Notes: a model not told the origin generated them from the sequence alone. A stretch of 45,383 nt of DNA from Chloroflexota bacterium (GCA_029778235.1 JAKOQS010000256.1:1-45383), one strand, 5' to 3'. Positions 16,490-25,057 are shown, counted from the stretch's first letter. Made by a program: numbers and translations.

Positions 16490-17206
16490 GTGACCTTCGA
16501 TCCCGGGGCGGGCCAGGCCCCGCCCGCCTCTCCGCCACCGACCGGCGCGCCGACGGCGCCCGCCACGCAGCCGGTCCAGGCCACGGTCCAGCCCGCCGAC
16601 GCGTCGCCCCGCGTCGCACCGCCGAAGCAGCCGAGATCCGGCGGCCGGGCGAGCGTCGGGACGATCGTCCTCGCCGTGGGGCTCGTCGTCGCGGTCGGGG
16701 GCGTCGCGTTCGCCGTGGGTCGCGTGACGGCGCCCGCCGCCTTGGCTGCAGCGACCGGGAACCGGGCCTTCGGCGGGAACGGCGCATACGGCGCGAACGG
16801 CGGGCTCCAGGGCGGCGCCCTGCCGAACGGCTCCTTCGCGCCGGGCGCATTCGGCGACCGCGGCTTCGGCGGGGCCCTGGGCGGCATCACCGGGACGGTG
16901 ACGGCGATCGCCGCGGACTCCCTGACGATCCAGGTGGGCGGGACGAGCGGCCGCACGCTCCAGATCCCACTGACCTCCTCCACGACCTACCACACGGAGG
17001 TGCCGGCGACGGCGGCCGACGTCACCGTCGGCGCGCAGGTGACCGTCCGGACCCAGCGGGGCACGACCCAGAACGGCCAGGGTCAGCAGAACGGCCAACC
17101 CGGCCAGATCCCGCAGGCGAGCGGCGCGCCCGGCGCCGGCGGCCCGCCGGCGTTCACCGTCGGGCCGGCCACCGACGTGACGGTCATCCCGCCGAGCGGG
17201 CAGTAG
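16490..17206 (+). CDS. Membrane-anchored protein with OB-fold-like domain, exporter operon
   Basis: The 238-residue protein begins with a Pro/Ala-rich cytoplasmic stretch, has one membrane helix (VGTIVLAVGLVVAVGGVAFA, about 58-78), a Gly/Asn/Phe-rich region, and a small beta domain (about 138-190, from GGITGTVTAIAADSLTIQV) resembling DUF5666-type OB-fold modules. The tail is Gln/Pro/Gly-rich. GTG 16490 follows AAAGGGGAGA by a proper distance and lies 20 bases after the permease stop, so it belongs to the same operon. It probably serves the exporter at the outer face; substrate and role are unknown. Confidence 0.65.
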   Translation: MTFDPGAGQAPPASPPPTGAPTAPATQPVQATVQPADASPRVAPPKQPRSGGRASVGTIVLAVGLVVAVGGVAFAVGRVTAPAALAAATGNRAFGGNGAYGANGGLQGGALPNGSFAPGAFGDRGFGGALGGITGTVTAIAADSLTIQVGGTSGRTLQIPLTSSTTYHTEVPATAADVTVGAQVTVRTQRGTTQNGQGQQNGQPGQIPQASGAPGAGGPPAFTVGPATDVTVIPPSGQ

Positions 17207-17290
17207 CGGGCGGGCGCCCGACGACGACGGGCGCGAGTGCGCGCCGCTGCCCGGGGCGCGCGCGGGCCCGGCCGCCGCGCCCACGCATGA

Positions 17291-17327
17291 CGAAGGCCCC
17301 GGCCGGGCGTCCCGGCCGGGGCCTTCG
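17291..17327. terminator. Strong bidirectional terminator hairpin
   Basis: 17291-17307 and 17311-17327 are exact inverted complements (17 bp) with a 3-base loop, located between the export operon (ends 17206) and the convergent corrinoid-protein gene (ends 17339). Confidence 0.8.
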
Positions 17328-17338
17328 CGACTCCTCCG

Positions 17339-17971
17339 TCAGGCGATCCCGGCCAGCCTCTTCGCGGCCTCCACGGCCGTGGCGGCATCCGGTGCGTAGC
17401 CATCGGCGCCGATCTGCGACGCGAACTCCGCCGTCACCGGGGCGCCACCGACGATCACCCGGCAGTCCGTCAGGCCGGCGGCACGGATGCCGTCCACGAC
17501 GTCCTTCATGCCCACCATCGTCGTCGTGAGGAGCGCGCTCACGCCGACGAGCTTCGCATCGTGCTCGCGCGCCTTCGCCACGAAGTCCTCCGGGGCCACG
17601 TTGGCCCCGAGGTCGATCACCTCGATGTTGGCGCCCTTCCACATCATCGCGACGAGGTTCTTCCCGATGTCGTGGAGATCGCCCTTGACCGTCCCGATGA
17701 CCGCGGTGAACTGCGGCCGGATGCCGCTGTCCACCAGGAGCGGCTCCAGGATCGCCACGGACTCCTTCATCGCCCGGGCGCTGATGAGCATCTCGGGGAC
17801 GTAGATCTCGTTGCGCTGGAACCGCGCGCCCACGATGTCCATCGCCTCGGTCATCGCCGCGAGGACCGTCGCGGGGTCCATCCCCTCGTCGATCGCCGCC
17901 CGGGTCACCTCCGCGGCCGTCTTGCGGTCGCCGCGCTCGATCGCCCCCGTCAGCGCCTGCAGGTCCGCCAT
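17339..17971 (-). CDS. Corrinoid protein (methyl-carrying B12-binding protein)
   Basis: The 210-residue protein has the helical cap domain (residues 1-85) and Rossmann-like B12 domain with the cobalt-ligand motif GTVKGDLHDIGKNLV (Asp98, His100, Gly103), then VGVSALLTTTM and VIVGGAPVT, as in MtaC, MtbC and MttC. Its cobalt carries the methyl group between a substrate methyltransferase and the methyl-THF methyltransferase. AAGGAG precedes ATG 17971, 30 bases after the methyltransferase stop. Its place as last gene in the run fits the need for more carrier than enzyme only if separately stabilised; the strong hairpin downstream would do that. Confidence 0.94.
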   Translation of the reverse strand: MADLQALTGAIERGDRKTAAEVTRAAIDEGMDPATVLAAMTEAMDIVGARFQRNEIYVPEMLISARAMKESVAILEPLLVDSGIRPQFTAVIGTVKGDLHDIGKNLVAMMWKGANIEVIDLGANVAPEDFVAKAREHDAKLVGVSALLTTTMVGMKDVVDGIRAAGLTDCRVIVGGAPVTAEFASQIGADGYAPDAATAVEAAKRLAGIA

Positions 17972-18001
17972 CGCTGTCGCTCCTTCCGTGCCGGGGCCCG
18001 C

Positions 18002-19057
18002 TCAGGCCCCTGCGGGCGCCGTGCCCAGCTCGCCCGCCCGGTAGGCGGTGAGGTACGCCATGCAGAACGGGTCCGCGCCCGTCAGGGCGTCCGCGGCCAG
18101 CCGGTAGGGCCGGCTGTCGCGGTCCAACGCCAGGACGCGCTCGGGGTCGTTCGCGATCGGGTCGATGATGCCGCTGTCCACGCCCGCGGCGAGGGCGAGG
18201 TCCAGGAAGACGTCGTTGACGAGGCGTCGCTCGGGCATCCCGAACGAGACGTTCGACAGCCCCCCGGTCAGCCGGACCTCCGGGCCCAGCTCGGCGCGCA
18301 GCCGGCTCACCGCCTCGAGGAAGTGCGCCCCAGACTTGCCGTCCATCGAGACCGCGACGGGCAGCACGATCGAGTCGATGTGCATCCGGCCGAGCGGGAT
18401 CCCCCGCGCGCTCGCCGCCTCCACCATGCGCATGGCGTTGGCGACGCGCTGGTCGGCGTCCGACGGGAGGTCGGCGCTGCCCGCGGCCGAGAGCACCACC
18501 GAGCAGCCGGCCTCGGCGGCCACGTCGAGGACGTCCAGCCGGTCGAGCGCCGCCGAGTTGAGCAGCGGCGGGAGTGTCCCGGGCACCAGCGCCGCGATCC
18601 CCGCCCGGATCGTGGCGACGCTCGACGAATCGAGCGAGAGGGGCGCGTGGCTGAGCTCGCCGATCGCCCGGACGATCCAGGCCATCGCCGCGCGCTGCTC
18701 CTCCTCGCGGGTGGAGAGCTCGTCCACGTTGAGGTCGAGGTAGTCCGCCCCGGCAGCCAGCTGGCGCTCGACCATCCACGCGATGTACCCGGCGCCCGCA
18801 CCGGCGTCCGGCCCGCCCGACATCGCGGCGCGGAGCGCCGCCTGGACGTGCTTGACCTTGCCGTTCGCGTAGTCCTGGGTCTCGCGGATCTCGTCCGCGA
18901 TCGGCAGGGCGCGCTCGGCCCCGTCCGGCCCGGTGAACAGCAGCGCCTCGCGGCCGTCGGGCGCCGTCCCGACGCGCTTCCCGGCGCGCTGGACGACACG
19001 GGTGGCGTGGATGTTCTCGCCGATGATCGTGAAGGTGCGCCCGTCAGACAGGATCAT
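18002..19057 (-). CDS. Methyltetrahydrofolate:corrinoid methyltransferase
   Basis: The 351-residue TIM barrel is of the pterin-binding AcsE/MtgA/MetH-domain type: N-terminal FTIIGENIHATR, ADYLDLNVDELSTREEE, APLSLDSSS, PLLNSAALDR, and GLSNVSFGMPERR, the last being the standard 'GLSN(I/V)SFG' signature. It moves a methyl group between methyl-THF and the corrinoid protein encoded just downstream. ATG 19057 overlaps the reductase stop by four bases (ATGA). The protein is longer than AcsE (about 260 residues) because of an insertion near residues 35-70, which includes IRETQDYANGKVKHVQ. Direction of flow is not decided by sequence. Confidence 0.92.
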   Translation of the reverse strand: MILSDGRTFTIIGENIHATRVVQRAGKRVGTAPDGREALLFTGPDGAERALPIADEIRETQDYANGKVKHVQAALRAAMSGGPDAGAGAGYIAWMVERQLAAGADYLDLNVDELSTREEEQRAAMAWIVRAIGELSHAPLSLDSSSVATIRAGIAALVPGTLPPLLNSAALDRLDVLDVAAEAGCSVVLSAAGSADLPSDADQRVANAMRMVEAASARGIPLGRMHIDSIVLPVAVSMDGKSGAHFLEAVSRLRAELGPEVRLTGGLSNVSFGMPERRLVNDVFLDLALAAGVDSGIIDPIANDPERVLALDRDSRPYRLAADALTGADPFCMAYLTAYRAGELGTAPAGA

Positions 19058-20778
19058 CCAGCCCGTCCCTCCGCGGCCGCGTCGTCCCCGCCGACGGCCT
19101 CGCTGCGCGCCGCCTCCTCGGCGGCGATCCTCTTGCCGATGTGGTCGCGCCCGGCGAACGCGTTCGACCAAGCGCTCGTACGCCGAAGCGCGTTGTCCGT
19201 CAGGGCGGGTGGGCGCTCGAGCATGCCGTCGGTCTCGCCCCACGCCTTGAGCCGATCGTACGCGCGCACCCAGATGCACTGCTTGCCCGGGACCTCGCAC
19301 TCGCCGAGGTGGGTGCCGCCGCACGGGCCGTTGCGCTGGTTCTTCGCGCACTGGCTCTCGGGGCACAGGTACGCGATATCCGGCAGCGAGCAGTCGCCGC
19401 AGTCGCGGCAGTCGTACAGCGGCGCCTTCACCGCCTGCTCCAGGACGTGGAGGACCTTGCCGAGGTGCATCCCCTCCGCGCGCTCGTGCATCCGGCCGGC
19501 GAGCTCGAAGCCCGGCGTGCCGGGCTCGAAGACCGTCGAGTGCACCATCCGGTTCATCGTGTACGCGACGGGCGACCGGAGGACGTGGGGCGGCCGCGCC
19601 GCGCGCTTCTTCGACCGCAGGTACGACCGCGAGACCGTCTCCGACGAGAGCCCCGTCGCCCGGTCCTTCTCGAAGAAGTGGAACTCGCGCGGGATCGCGT
19701 ACTGGATCTCGCGCGCGAACGTCCGCCAGTCGTCGGGGCCGTAGGAAGCCGCCGTGTCGAGGATCCGCGTCACGTCCTCGTGGCTCATCGCGCCGCCGAT
19801 GTAGATGCCCCGGTATCCGAGCCCCTTCGCGATCGCCGTCTGCTTCGCCGCGAGCTCGATGAAGTACGCCTTTCCCTTGTCCGGCGACGCCCCCTCGCGC
19901 TCCACGACCGCGAGCAGCTCGTCGGTCACGGTGCACCCCGGGATCCGACCCGAGTGGAACGCCCGCGCCGCGCCGCGCGTGAGCAGGTAGGCGTTCGCCA
20001 CCACGGGGAGGGCGATCCCGGCGTGCCGCATCCACTTGAGGAGCTCGTCGTCCTTGCGGGCGTCGTACCCGACCTGGCTGATGATGAACCGGGCACCCGC
20101 ACGCGCCTTCATCGCGAGCTTGTAGTACTGGGTCATCACCTCGGCCTCGAGGAGCTTGTGGTTGTTCACCACGGCGCCGAGGTAGAAGCTCGGCCGGGAC
20201 GGCGCCTCCGTCGCCCCGTGGCCGCCCTTCGCGCCCTCGCCCGGCCAGCGTCCGGCGGCGAGGTCGGAGTACATCGTGAGGAGGGCGACGGAGTCGATGT
20301 CGAAGACGGGGCGCGCCAATCCCGCGTAGCCCTCCACCGGGTAGTCGCCCGAGAGGCAGAGGACGTTGCGGAACCCGGCCGACGCGAGGCGCCAGCCGAG
20401 GCTCGCGATCTCGTTGCGGTTCCGGTCGCGGCAGGCCACGTGCACGATGACCTCGCTGCCGGCCGCCAGCAGCTCCCGACCCAGCACCTCGGGGCTCGCC
20501 ATCGGGTGGCCGCCGGCGTTGTCCGTCACCGAGAGCGCATCGACGCGCGGGTCGGTCGCCAGCGCCTCCGCCATCGTCCGGGCGCGCTTGCCGCCCGGGT
20601 CGTCGAGGACGCCGCGCCACGGCACGAGCTCCACCATCGCCACGAAGCCGTCGCGGTCCGCCAGCTTCTCCTGGAGCGGGACCGGCCCGGGGCGGGCGGC
20701 TGCGGGGGCCGCGTCTGCGACCGTGATCGCCGTCGCGTCGGTCGCGGGGTCCGGGGTCCGGGATCTCCTGGGTGCCAT
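19054..20778 (-). CDS. metF: Methylenetetrahydrofolate reductase fused to Cys-rich MetV-like domain
   Basis: The 574-residue protein begins with an MTHFR barrel (about 35-330): MVELVPWRGV, DALSVTDNAGG, VIVHVACRDRNRNE, NVLCLSGDYP and GARFIISQVGYD, all typical of MetF folate and flavin sites. The C-terminal part (about 400-520) matches the 'MTHFR C-terminal' MetV-type domain with a dense cysteine set: DCRDCGDCSLPDIAYLCP, SQCAKNQRNGPCGGTHLGEC and GKQCIWVRAYDRLKAWG. In acetogens MetF and MetV are separate subunits of an iron-sulfur flavoprotein; here they are one chain. The enzyme interconverts methylene-THF and methyl-THF. ATG 20778 lies 11 bases after the activator gene. Confidence 0.92.
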   Translation of the reverse strand: MAPRRSRTPDPATDATAITVADAAPAAARPGPVPLQEKLADRDGFVAMVELVPWRGVLDDPGGKRARTMAEALATDPRVDALSVTDNAGGHPMASPEVLGRELLAAGSEVIVHVACRDRNRNEIASLGWRLASAGFRNVLCLSGDYPVEGYAGLARPVFDIDSVALLTMYSDLAAGRWPGEGAKGGHGATEAPSRPSFYLGAVVNNHKLLEAEVMTQYYKLAMKARAGARFIISQVGYDARKDDELLKWMRHAGIALPVVANAYLLTRGAARAFHSGRIPGCTVTDELLAVVEREGASPDKGKAYFIELAAKQTAIAKGLGYRGIYIGGAMSHEDVTRILDTAASYGPDDWRTFAREIQYAIPREFHFFEKDRATGLSSETVSRSYLRSKKRAARPPHVLRSPVAYTMNRMVHSTVFEPGTPGFELAGRMHERAEGMHLGKVLHVLEQAVKAPLYDCRDCGDCSLPDIAYLCPESQCAKNQRNGPCGGTHLGECEVPGKQCIWVRAYDRLKAWGETDGMLERPPALTDNALRRTSAWSNAFAGRDHIGKRIAAEEAARSEAVGGDDAAAEGRAG

Positions 20779-20788
20779 GGCTGCCTCG

Positions 20789-22504
20789 TCAGACTTCGAT
20801 CGGTGCGAACCGGCACCCCTCGACGAAAAGGTCGAAGAAGTCCGGATGGGTCTCCAGCTCGATGTGCTCGATGCGCCGCACGAGCGCATCCACGCCCGCC
20901 CGGCGACTCCCCGAGAGGAGCATGATGCGCGCTCCACGAAGGGACGCGTTGCCCACCTTGTCCACGCGATCCGCCGGGACGGGCGGGATGAAACCGATGG
21001 CGACCGCGTTGGCGATGTCGATGTAGCTCGCGAACGCGCCCGCCAGGGTGAGGCGGCGCAGGTCGGCGGGGACCAGGCCCGCCAGCCGGAGCAGGATCCC
21101 CGTGCCGCAGTGGTTGGCCGCCTTCGCCTGGGCGAGGGCGCTCGCGTCGGCGCGGCTGAACATGATCCCCTCGTCGGGCGCGACGGCCACCTGGGTCGAC
21201 CCGCCCGCGAACCGTCCCTCGGGCGTCATGGCACCGGTCCGGGTCAGTTCGGCGAGGAGGTCCACGAGCCCGGACCCGCAGATGCCCACGGGCGGCACGT
21301 CGCCGATCGTCCGGTAGGTGAGCCGGCCGTCCTCGCTCGCGACCGACTCGATCGCCCCCACGGCGGCGGCCATCCCGTGCCGGACGCTGCCGCCCTCGAA
21401 GGCGGGGCCTGCCGGGCACGACGCCGCGAGGTAGCGGCCGCCCGACCGGAGCACCACCTCGGTGTTGGTGCCGACGTCGATGAGCATCGCAGGGTCGGGG
21501 CCGTCCGCGAAGCCCGTCGCCACGAGGTCGGCCGCGATGTCCGCGCCCACGTGGCTCCCGATCAGCGGGCAGCCCACGACCCGCGCCTGCGGGTGGACGA
21601 GGATGCCGAGCTCGTGTGCCAGCGCGACGATGCCCGTCGTGGTCCGTGCACCGGCACGGAACTCCGTCTCGACGACCGACCGGAACGGCCGGGCGCCGAT
21701 GGGGGAGACGTCCAGGCCGAAGAACAGGTCGCGCATCGTGGCATTGCCCACGACCACGACCTCGTAGACGGTCCGCCGGTCGATGCCGAGGGCCGCGTAG
21801 GCCTCCTTCAGCTCGTGGTTGAGCGCCTTGCGGACCGCCTGGCGCAGCTCGCCACGGTGCTCGTCGGCGTCGTACGCGATGCGGCTGATCACGTCGCTCC
21901 CGCCGAAGCGCTGCGGGTTCTCGATCGCGCCGACGTGGAGGACCTCGCCGGTCGCGAGGTCCAGCAGCTCCCATGCGATGGTGGTGGTCCCGAGATCGAC
22001 CGCGACGCCGCGGATGGCGCCCCGCCACGCGTCGATCCGCTCGCCGGCGTAGAGGACGACGTCGCCGTCGCGCACCGCGACCGGGTCCGGGTGGGGGACC
22101 TCGCCGGCGGCACGGGTGACGATCCGGAGACGGCGACGCAGGACGGCGATCTCCACGTGCCGGCTCGCGTCGGCGACGTCGGCCTGGCAGGCGAGCCGGT
22201 ACGGGTCGCGGAGGAAGCCCTCGGGCTCGGTCCGTGGCGAGAGGGACTCGACGCCCGCACGCACCTCCACCACGCACTCGTGGCAGCGGCCGGTCCGGCG
22301 GCACGACGCGGGCACGACCACCGCGAGGTCGTCCGCGTAGTCGAACAGCGAGCGGCCGACCACGAGGGGCGACCGGCGTCCCTCGTGGATCAGGTCGCCC
22401 ACGTCGGTCCCCTCGATCCAGGCATGCCCGAGCAGGATACGTCCGCGGCCGCGGCCCTCCCCCGGTCCGGATGGCGGCCCCGCGAGGTCCGGATGGCGCG
22501 CCAC
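20789..22504 (-). CDS. ATP-dependent corrinoid reductive activator (RACo-like, DUF4445)
   Basis: The 571-residue protein has an N-terminal [2Fe-2S] ferredoxin domain with Cys68, Cys74, Cys77 (C-x5-C-x2-C) and Cys106, a middle linker, and a C-terminal ASKHA ATPase/DUF4445 part with GVAVDLGTTTIAWELLDLAT, VVVGNATMRDLFFGLD, LIDVGTNTEVVL, ICGSGLVDLLAEL and LAGAFASYIDIANAVAIGF. RACo-type proteins use ATP to reduce inactive Co(II) corrinoid back to Co(I). Its presence shows that the corrinoid protein really cycles through Co(I). The start is GTG 22504, ten bases after the glycosyltransferase stop; the first 25 residues look unstructured, so a later start is possible. Confidence 0.92.
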   Translation of the reverse strand: MARHPDLAGPPSGPGEGRGRGRILLGHAWIEGTDVGDLIHEGRRSPLVVGRSLFDYADDLAVVVPASCRRTGRCHECVVEVRAGVESLSPRTEPEGFLRDPYRLACQADVADASRHVEIAVLRRRLRIVTRAAGEVPHPDPVAVRDGDVVLYAGERIDAWRGAIRGVAVDLGTTTIAWELLDLATGEVLHVGAIENPQRFGGSDVISRIAYDADEHRGELRQAVRKALNHELKEAYAALGIDRRTVYEVVVVGNATMRDLFFGLDVSPIGARPFRSVVETEFRAGARTTTGIVALAHELGILVHPQARVVGCPLIGSHVGADIAADLVATGFADGPDPAMLIDVGTNTEVVLRSGGRYLAASCPAGPAFEGGSVRHGMAAAVGAIESVASEDGRLTYRTIGDVPPVGICGSGLVDLLAELTRTGAMTPEGRFAGGSTQVAVAPDEGIMFSRADASALAQAKAANHCGTGILLRLAGLVPADLRRLTLAGAFASYIDIANAVAIGFIPPVPADRVDKVGNASLRGARIMLLSGSRRAGVDALVRRIEHIELETHPDFFDLFVEGCRFAPIEV

Positions 22505-22514
22505 GGGGGTCCGG

Positions 22515-24494
22515 TCAGGTCCTGCGTCCCGCGCGGTCCGCGAGCCACCGCAGGCCCCCGGGCGCGAGCGGGACGCCCGCGTCCAGGAGTGGCAGCGCCG
22601 CGGTCACGTCCGCGGCCTCCACGGCCACGATGACGGGCGATGTGTCGTCCGGTCCCGCCGCCTCGTCGCGCATCTCCTGGAGGGCCCGCGCGGCCGCCGC
22701 GGCGATCCACCCGTCCTTGTCGGCGGCCATCGCGTCCCGCTCACGATGCCGCGCGCTCGCGCTCGTCAGCGCGCGGAGCCGGCCGCCCATGCCCGTGCCC
22801 GCCTGCGTGGTGAGCTCGGCCATCCGGTCGCGGTACTCCCCGGCAGGGTCGAGCTCGCGCCACCGGCCGACGGTCGGTGCCGGGTCCGGCGCCTGGCGCG
22901 TGGGGGGGCCGGTGACGATGACGGCGTCCGCGAGTGCCGCGGCAGGGAGGCGGGGGATCGCGCGGAGGGCCACGGTGCGGTTCAGGCACACGACGAGCGG
23001 GGTCGCGGCAGGCCCCCGGTCGGCGGCCGCCGCCGAGTCCGGTGTCGCTGCCGCGCCCGGCCCTCTGTCCACGCTCGATCCCCCGCCCGCGGGCATGGTC
23101 GCGGCGGCCGCCGCGTACGCATCGAACGTCGCCGCGAGGACGGCCGCAGCGCTGCATCGGGACGTCACGCGCTCTCGCATGACCGCCGGGTCGAACCGGT
23201 CGATGCGGTCGAGCGCCCGAACGACCGCCGCGGCGAGGTCGTCCGGGCCGTCGCTCGCGGCGACTTCTCCGCATGCACCGTCGGTCCCCAGGATCCCCTC
23301 GACGCCCGACGGCGTCGCGGCGACCGGCAGCCCTGCCAGGAGGGCCTCAGCCACGACCGTCCCGAACGTCTCGAACGGGCTCGGGTGCACGAAAAGCGTC
23401 GCGCGCCGCATCGCGGCGGCGACGCCGGTGCGCAGGACCGGCGGGTCGAACGCGACGGCGTCGGCGATGCCGAGCTCCGCCGCGAGTGCGACGAACCGGG
23501 CCTCCTCCTCGTCGGTCGGCGCGCGGCCCACCAGGCGCAGGCGGGCGCCCGGGCGATCGCGGTGGACGATCGCGAACGCGCGGAGGAGGGTCTCCGTGCC
23601 CTTGGATGCCTTGCGCGCGCCGACCCACAGCAGCTCGGGGGCCCCGGCCCCCGGGGACGCACCCTCAGGGCCCGACTCCGCTTCCCCGGCGCCCGGGACC
23701 GCTCCCCCGCCGCCCTGGGTCGCCCCTCCAGTGCCCGGCCCGGCTTCCGCGCCGCCGCCCGACCCGGCTTCCGGGTCGCCGCCCGCAGCCGTGCCCCCGG
23801 CCCCGCCCCCGATGAACAGCTCGATCGGGACCACGTTCGCGACCACACCGACCGTGCCGGCCGGCAGCCCGGTCCCGCCCTCGACGATCCGCGCGAGGTG
23901 ATCGCTCACCGCCAGTAGCCGTCGGCCGGGGCCCGCGAGATCGCGCACGCGAGCCGCGGTCGCGCCGTCCGCCAGCTGGTCGCGCACGGCGGACGCGTGC
24001 TCCGTGACCACCAGCGGGACGCCCAGCGCGTCGGCGAGGCGTGCCGCCGCCAGCCCGTCGGGGACCGCGGTGTGCGCATGGACCAGGTCGACGCCCTCGC
24101 GTGCCGCGAGCGCCAGGCCGAACGCCGTCAGCGGGTCGGCGTGCGCGTCGACCTCCACGTCGGCGGGCCGTTCGCCGGGCTCGAGCACGACGGGCAGCCG
24201 CGCGACCGGCACGCCCGGCACCCCGGCGGCAGCCGGGCCGGACGGCACGTTCAGCGCGTCCGGGCGTGCGACGGCGGCGCGCCAGCGCTCGGCCGCCACC
24301 GCCGCGATCCGTGGCCGGAGCTCGGCCTCGCCGCGGAGCATCGCCGGCTCGAACGACGCGACCGTCACGCGCACCCCCGCGTCCACGAGCGCCCGGACGT
24401 GATCTGCGACGAACGAGCCGCGGCCTGGGTCGTCGTGCGAGGGGTACCACCGCGCGACGACGAGGACGCGGCGGGGCGCTACCGCGTCCCCCAC
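22515..24494 (-). CDS. GT4-like glycosyltransferase with Gly-rich linker and extra C-terminal domain
   Basis: The 659-residue protein starts like a GT4 enzyme: VLVVARWYPSHDDPGRGSF, VDLVHAHTAVPDGLAAARL, VVTEHAS. The C-terminal Rossmann half contains ELLWVGARKASKGTETLL and HPSPFETFGTVVAEALLAGL with the catalytic ExFGxxxxE pattern. Between the halves is an odd 60-residue Gly/Ala/Pro/Glu linker. After the GT domain (about residue 480) come about 175 residues, including a second ordered domain (PLVVCLNRTVALRAIPRLP to the end) that I do not recognise. GTG 24494 lies within the end of the Lrp gene (16-base overlap). Why a glycosyltransferase sits in a corrinoid operon is unclear. Confidence 0.8.
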   Translation of the reverse strand: MGDAVAPRRVLVVARWYPSHDDPGRGSFVADHVRALVDAGVRVTVASFEPAMLRGEAELRPRIAAVAAERWRAAVARPDALNVPSGPAAAGVPGVPVARLPVVLEPGERPADVEVDAHADPLTAFGLALAAREGVDLVHAHTAVPDGLAAARLADALGVPLVVTEHASAVRDQLADGATAARVRDLAGPGRRLLAVSDHLARIVEGGTGLPAGTVGVVANVVPIELFIGGGAGGTAAGGDPEAGSGGGAEAGPGTGGATQGGGGAVPGAGEAESGPEGASPGAGAPELLWVGARKASKGTETLLRAFAIVHRDRPGARLRLVGRAPTDEEEARFVALAAELGIADAVAFDPPVLRTGVAAAMRRATLFVHPSPFETFGTVVAEALLAGLPVAATPSGVEGILGTDGACGEVAASDGPDDLAAAVVRALDRIDRFDPAVMRERVTSRCSAAAVLAATFDAYAAAAATMPAGGGSSVDRGPGAAATPDSAAAADRGPAATPLVVCLNRTVALRAIPRLPAAALADAVIVTGPPTRQAPDPAPTVGRWRELDPAGEYRDRMAELTTQAGTGMGGRLRALTSASARHRERDAMAADKDGWIAAAAARALQEMRDEAAGPDDTSPVIVAVEAADVTAALPLLDAGVPLAPGGLRWLADRAGRRT

Positions 24495-24967
24495 TGGAAC
24501 GCCTGCTTGACCATCCGCAGGTAGACGAAGGTCTCGGTGTCCCGGACGCCCTCCACCCGCCGGATCCGCTCCGTGAGGAACCGGAGGAGGTCCTCCGTGT
24601 CCTCGCAGACGGTCTCGACGAGCAGGTCGTACGTGCCTGCCGTGATGACGACGTACGAGACCTCCGGGAACGCCGCGATCTCGTCGGCGATCTCCACGAG
24701 CCGGTCGCTCTCGCACCGGACGGCCACCATCGCCATCTGGTGGAAGCCCAGCTTGAGGGGGTCGGTCACCCCGACGACCTGGAGGACGCCCTTCCGGGTG
24801 AGCCGGCCGACGCGCGCCCGTACCGCCGCCTCCGAGATCCCCAGGTCGGCCGCGATGCTGGTGAACGATCGCCGCCCGTCGGCCTGGAGGTGCTCGATGA
24901 TGCGCTTGTCGAGCGCCGACACCTCCTCCGCCGCCCGCGCGCCTCGCGCCCCGCCGTTCCGCGCCAT
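24479..24967 (-). CDS. Lrp/AsnC-family transcriptional regulator
   Basis: The 162-residue protein has an N-terminal AsnC helix-turn-helix (ALDKRIIEHLQADGRRSFTS then IAADLGISEAAVRARVGRL) and a RAM ligand-binding domain (VVGVTDPLKLGFHQMAMVAV, YVVITAGTYDLLVETVCED). Such regulators usually sense an amino acid and self-regulate. ATG 24967 is chosen because GAGGAGG lies nine bases upstream and because the upstream in-frame residues are unstructured. It heads the corrinoid/folate run and is divergent from the ResB unit; it may control both. An amino-acid ligand such as glycine, serine or methionine would fit one-carbon metabolism but is inference. Confidence 0.92.
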   Translation of the reverse strand: MARNGGARGARAAEEVSALDKRIIEHLQADGRRSFTSIAADLGISEAAVRARVGRLTRKGVLQVVGVTDPLKLGFHQMAMVAVRCESDRLVEIADEIAAFPEVSYVVITAGTYDLLVETVCEDTEDLLRFLTERIRRVEGVRDTETFVYLRMVKQAFQWGTR

Positions 24968-25008
24968 CCGTCCAGGCCTCCTCGTGCCCGCCGCCCGATG
25001 TGCCCGCG

Positions 25009-25014
25009 AGCCTA
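25009..25014 (-). promoter_or_regulatory. Possible -10 box for the Lrp-headed operon
   Basis: TAGGCT on the minus strand would start RNA near 25002, about 35 bases before ATG 24967 and upstream of its ribosome site. A -35 element is not clear. Confidence 0.35.
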
Positions 25015-25044
25015 GCAGGGAGCGGGCGCCCGCGGCGTCCGGTG

Positions 25045-25050
25045 TAGCAT
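25045..25050 (+). promoter_or_regulatory. Possible -10 box for mini-ORF and resB
   Basis: TAGCAT ends seven bases before ATG 25058, suggesting that the transcript starts at or next to that ATG. It lies back-to-back with the Lrp promoter, 30 bases away. Confidence 0.4.
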
Positions 25051-25057
25051 CCCGCGC

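Noticed and set aside
17339-22504. Cobalamin riboswitch for the corrinoid operon
   Set aside because: The operon's 5' region between 24968 and 25014 is too short, and I see no B12-box-like sequence there or in the gaps between the genes.
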